Assembly (NCBI RefSeq): GCF_029227915.1
Contig: NC_079877.1
Location: 8,370,001-8,434,000 of the forward strand
DNA length: 64,000 nt
Origin: Hydractinia symbiolongicarpus
Taxonomy: Eukaryota > Cnidaria > Hydrozoa > Anthoathecata > Hydractiniidae
Direction: 5' to 3'
Both the position numbers and the translations under genes were made by a program. Shown here piece after piece: positions 61,199 through 64,000 of this stretch. Under the pieces are notes generated by a model. The model was not told the origin of the DNA. It worked only from the letters and a program-made list of their open reading frames with translations, and ran no database searches. Numbering within the stretch: position 1 is the stretch's first letter; every line of letters begins with the position of its first letter.

Positions 61199-61270
61199 TA
61201 GCAGAGGGTGGTTTCGATCCACCGACCTCTAATTTATGGGCCCAGCACGCTTCCTCTGCGCCACTCTGCT
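61199..61270 (-). tRNA. tRNA-iMet(CAT), altered anticodon stem, unit 40
   Basis: C39-C41 are replaced by ATT, so the three G:C pairs that mark initiators become one G/A mismatch and two G:T wobbles. Anticodon CAT is intact. Confidence 0.78.
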
Positions 61271-61358
61271 GAAGGTAGGTAAGCTGAAATGTGTCTGATG
61301 TAAGGTGTAGTTTAGTATTGCGAACAGCACTCGAACTATGACCTTTTTACCATTTCCA

Positions 61359-61431
61359 GGGGGATTAGCTCACATGGTAGAGCGCTCGCTTTGCATGCGA
61401 GAGGTACCGGGATCGATGGCCGGATCCTCCA
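61359..61431 (+). tRNA. tRNA-Ala(TGC), unit 41
   Basis: C61 is G. Confidence 0.78.
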
Positions 61432-61705
61432 AGACGATGTTTTTAATTTATTTATTTTTATACTAATTTCAGTAGTTGCCAATGGTCATAAGAGGATTTA
61501 TGATGCTCCTAAGATTACCTGGTATTAATAATAATAATAATAATAATAATAACAATAATACTAAACCGCGCTGCATATGTGTAGAGCATTTCTTGCTGTT
61601 TAATTTCGCATTGACAATATACACAGTTTCAGCTTTTAACATGATCGACCGTGTGGCATTCGGGCATTGACGCCATCGCGAACATATTATTTAAATATGA
61701 ACTCG

Positions 61706-61777
61706 TCCTCGGTAGTATAGTGGTAAGTATCCCCGCCTGTCACGCGGGAGACCGGGGTTCGATTCCCCGCCGGGGAG
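61706..61777 (+). tRNA. tRNA-Asp(GTC), unit 41
   Basis: Consensus. Confidence 0.95.
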
Positions 61778-61850
61778 GTTCTTTTTATCTTGTCAATGTT
61801 TCGTTTCACGTCAGTAGCGTTCGCGGGACTGTCCGGGAATACAGATTTAC

Positions 61851-61922
61851 GCCGGTTAGCTCAGTCGGTAGAGCATCAGACTTTTAATCTGAGGGTCGCG
61901 GGTTCGAGTCCCTCATCGGGCG
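61851..61922 (+). tRNA. tRNA-Lys(TTT), unit 41, 1-nt deletion
   Basis: 72 nt: one C of the 5' acceptor strand is missing, which shifts the acceptor pairing. Possibly a pseudogene. Confidence 0.65.
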
Positions 61923-62029
61923 TAACAATTATTTGGTATGATGGTGAACTAACTTTCACCACAATGTCTTGTCGAAAGAGGATGAATAACGTAACATTTG
62001 CGGAGTGGCAAAGGCGAAGCAAACTTGAT

Positions 62030-62102
62030 GGGGAACTAGCTCAGATGGTAGAGCGCTCGCTTAGCATGCGAGAGGTACCGGGATCGATGCCCGGGTTCTC
62101 CA
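62030..62102 (+). tRNA. tRNA-Ala(AGC), unit 41
   Basis: Consensus. Confidence 0.95.
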
Positions 62103-62170
62103 ATGCCTTTTCCATAGGCGTAAAATAAATGAAATTTGCGCATAGCAATTTGCAGCAGCGTTCGTGTCAT

Positions 62171-62286
62171 GTTGGGATGGCCGAGCGGTCTAAGGCGCCA
62201 GACTCAAGACAAAATGTTCTTCCACTCATCGCGTGGAGAATTCTGGTCCTCGAATGAGGGCGTGGGTTCGAATCCCACTTCCGACA
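62171..62286 (+). tRNA. tRNA-Leu(CAA) with intron, unit 41
   Basis: C3 is T, a wobble with G70. Confidence 0.9.
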
Positions 62287-62327
62287 ACTTTTCCCTGCCA
62301 CACAAAATTTTAGGCCTAAAATGCAAG

Positions 62328-62421
62328 TCCACCGAGCCGGATTTGAACCAGCGACCTAAGGATGCCTGAGTGGTATAAGTTCGTCTACAGTCCTCCGCTC
62401 TACCAACTGAGCTATCGGTGG
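62328..62421 (-). tRNA. tRNA-Tyr(GTA) with intron, unit 41
   Basis: Consensus. Confidence 0.95.
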
Positions 62422-62514
62422 ATGTAGCATCGTACAGTTCTTGTGAAGGACTATGCAGGTCATGTCACGTTTGTAGTATGACGTGGTTTTTAAAATGATG
62501 CGATAGCTCGCACG

Positions 62515-62586
62515 TAGCAGAGGGTGGTTTCGATCCACCGACCTCTGGGTTATGGGCCCAGCACGCTTCCTCTGCGCCACTCTGCT
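62515..62586 (-). tRNA. tRNA-iMet(CAT), unit 41
   Basis: Consensus. Confidence 0.95.
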
Positions 62587-62674
62587 GAAGGTAGGTAAGC
62601 TGAAATGTGTCTGATGTAAGGTGTAGTTTAGTATTGCGAACAGCAATCGAACTATGACATTTTTACCAGTTCCA

Positions 62675-62747
62675 GGGGGATTAGCTCACATGGTAGAGCG
62701 CTCGCTTTGCATGCGAGAGGTACCGGGATCGATGCCCGGATCCTCCA
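62675..62747 (+). tRNA. tRNA-Ala(TGC), unit 42
   Basis: Consensus. Confidence 0.95.
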
Positions 62748-63012
62748 AGACGATGTTTTTAATTTATTTATTTTTATACTAATTTCAGTAGTTGCCAATG
62801 GTCCTAAGAGGATTTATGATGCTCCTAAGATTACCTGGTATTAATAATAATAATAATAATAATAATACTAAACCGCGCTGCATATGTCTAGAGCATTTCT
62901 TGCTGTTTAATTTCGATTTGACAATATACACAGTTTCAGCTTTTAACATGATCGACCGTGTGGCATTCGGGCATTGACGCCATCGCGAACATATTATTTA
63001 AATATGAACTCG

Positions 63013-63084
63013 TCCTCGGTAGTATAGTGGTAAGTATCCCCGCCTGTCACGCGGGAGACCGGGGTTCGATTCCCCGCCGAGGAG
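63013..63084 (+). tRNA. tRNA-Asp(GTC), unit 42
   Basis: G69 is A, turning the T4:G69 wobble into a T:A pair. Confidence 0.93.
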
Positions 63085-63157
63085 GTTCTTTTTATCTTGT
63101 CAATGTTTCGTTTCACGTCAGTAGCGTTCGCGGGACTGTCCGGGAATACAGATTTAC

Positions 63158-63230
63158 GCCCGGTTAGCTCAGTCGGTAGAGCATCAGACTTTTAATCTGA
63201 GGGTCGCGGGTTCGAGTCCCTCATCGGGCG
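63158..63230 (+). tRNA. tRNA-Lys(TTT), unit 42
   Basis: Consensus. Confidence 0.95.
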
Positions 63231-63337
63231 TAACAATTATTTGGTACGATGGTGAACTAACTTTCACCACAATGTCTTGTCGAAAGAGGATGAATAACGT
63301 AACATTTGCGGAGTGGCAAAGGCGAAGCAAACTTGAT

Positions 63338-63410
63338 GGGGAACTAGCTCAGATGGTAGAGCGCTCGCTTAGCATGCGAGAGGTACCGGGATCGATGCCC
63401 GGGTTCTCCA
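63338..63410 (+). tRNA. tRNA-Ala(AGC), unit 42
   Basis: Consensus. Confidence 0.95.
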
Positions 63411-63478
63411 ATGCCTTTTCCATAGGCGTAAAATAAATGAAATTTGCGCAGAGCAATTTGCAGCAGCGTTCGTGTCAT

Positions 63479-63594
63479 GTCGGGATGGCCGAGCGGTCTA
63501 AGGCGCCAGACTCAAGACAAAATGTTCTTCCACTCATCGCGTGGAGAATTCTGGTCCTCGAATGAGGGCGTGGGTTCGAATCCCACTTCCGACA
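63479..63594 (+). tRNA. tRNA-Leu(CAA) with intron, unit 42
   Basis: Consensus. Confidence 0.95.
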
Positions 63595-63635
63595 ACTTTT
63601 CCCTGCCACACAAAATTTTAGGCCTAAAATGCAAG

Positions 63636-63729
63636 TCCACCGAGCCGGATTTGAACCAGCGACCTAAGGATGCCGGAGTGGTATAAGTTCGTCTACAGTC
63701 CTCCGCTCTACCAACTGAGCTATCGGTGG
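63636..63729 (-). tRNA. tRNA-Tyr(GTA) with intron, unit 42
   Basis: Exons consensus; one intron base differs. Confidence 0.94.
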
Positions 63730-63822
63730 ATGTAGCATCGTACAGTTCTTGTGCAGGACTATGCAGGTCATGTCACGTTTGTAGTATGACGTGGTTTTTA
63801 AAATGATGCGATAGCTCGCACG

Positions 63823-63894
63823 TAGCAGAGGGTGGTTTCGATTCACCGACCTCTAATTTATGGGCCCAGCACGCTTCCTCTGCGCCACTCTGCT
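63823..63894 (-). tRNA. tRNA-iMet(CAT), altered anticodon stem, unit 42
   Basis: Same C39-C41 to ATT change as unit 40, plus G53 to A in the T-stem. Confidence 0.72.
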
Positions 63895-63982
63895 GAAGGT
63901 AGGTAAGCTGAAATGTGTCTGATGTAAGGTGTAGTTTAGTATTGCGAACAGCATTTGAACTATGACCTTTTTACCATTTCCA

Positions 63983-64000
63983 GGGGGATTAGCTCACATG
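63983..64000 (+). tRNA. tRNA-Ala(TGC), unit 43, cut by window end
   Basis: First 18 bases match the consensus; the gene continues beyond the window, so the array does too. Confidence 0.9.

Larger units (their letters stand above)
9684..64000. repeat. tandem tRNA gene array, ~1.31-kb unit, 42 copies
   Basis: Units, counted from the start of Ala-TGC, begin at 9831, 11149, 12462, 13773, 14337, 15582, 16893, 18198, 19513, 20818, 22123, 23434, 24739, 26048, 27362, 28667, 29977, 31281, 32586, 33894, 35199, 36525, 37830, 39138, 40443, 41770, 43074, 44383, 45692, 47000, 48302, 49604, 50907, 52218, 53510, 54818, 56127, 57440, 58748, 60054, 61359, 62675 and 63983 (cut by the window end). Most are 1,302-1,318 bp; unit 4 is 564 bp and unit 5 is 1,245 bp. 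Length variation comes mainly from a (TAA)n tract and an optional extra TTTA. Gene order is Ala-TGC, Asp, Lys, Ala-AGC, Leu (all +), then Tyr and iMet (-). All spacers between genes are under 300 bp. Confidence 0.98.

Noticed and set aside
9948-63846. Recurring 60-130 codon open frames in every array unit, on both strands
   Set aside because: They overlay tRNA genes and spacers; recurring peptides come from translating tRNA sequence (for example the Leu and Tyr genes) and poly-Asn or poly-Leu stretches come from the (TAA)n tract. They repeat only because the DNA repeats.
9831-63894. tRNA-derived SINE family
   Set aside because: Seven different tRNA genes with full cloverleaves, introns and terminators lie in fixed order, with no poly-A tail, no target-site duplications and no tRNA-unrelated body.
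9684-64000. CRISPR-like periodic array
   Set aside because: The whole 1.3-kb unit is repeated and there are no short direct repeats with unique spacers; the gene content is eukaryotic tRNA.
9831-64000. Organellar, bacterial or phage tRNA cluster
   Set aside because: No encoded CCA ends, eukaryotic introns after base 37, and a eukaryotic initiator with A54 and A1:T72.

Overview
The window is non-coding repetitive DNA from a eukaryotic nuclear genome, most likely an invertebrate or other animal. The tRNA genes are of eukaryotic type: the initiator has A1:T72, three G:C pairs closing the anticodon stem and A54 in the T-loop, Leu-CAA and Tyr-GTA are split by introns after base 37, and no gene encodes its CCA end. 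The Asp, Ala and initiator sequences look animal-like to me by memory of those families; I cannot name the species. I see no credible protein-coding gene.

Layout. (1) 1-6919: about 18.5 head-to-tail monomers of a ~372-bp AT-rich satellite, arranged at the left as a four-monomer higher-order repeat of ~1,492 bp and more disordered to the right. (2) 6920-7570: the same satellite in inverted orientation, joined to (1) through a near-perfect hairpin. (3) 7571-9683: about 10.4 copies of an unrelated 203-bp satellite. (4) 9684-64000: a tandem array of a ~1.31-kb unit, open at the right edge of the window and entered at the left inside a truncated initiator tRNA gene.

Each array unit holds seven tRNA genes for six amino-acid identities: Ala-TGC (+), Asp-GTC (+), Lys-TTT (+), Ala-AGC (+), Leu-CAA (+, 32-nt intron), Tyr-GTA (-, 21-nt intron) and initiator Met-CAT (-). 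I count 42 units plus the start of a 43rd. Unit 4 has lost five genes in one deletion, so the window contains 289 tRNA gene copies plus two partial ones. Leu and Tyr converge; iMet and the next Ala-TGC diverge from an 88-bp shared interval. Every gene is followed by a run of at least four T on its own strand, except Lys, which runs into Ala-AGC without one and may be co-transcribed with it.

Most copies match the consensus, so the array appears to be homogenised, but many carry private or shared changes. These include initiators with a UAU anticodon (units 28, 29), initiators with a broken anticodon stem (40, 42), a Leu with anticodon TAA (1), an Asp with anticodon TTC (37), and three genes that lost T33. 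A block of four units (5,244 bp) is present twice with very few differences. tRNA positions were read from the sequence and checked unit by unit from fixed internal spacings; base numbers in the entries follow standard tRNA numbering.
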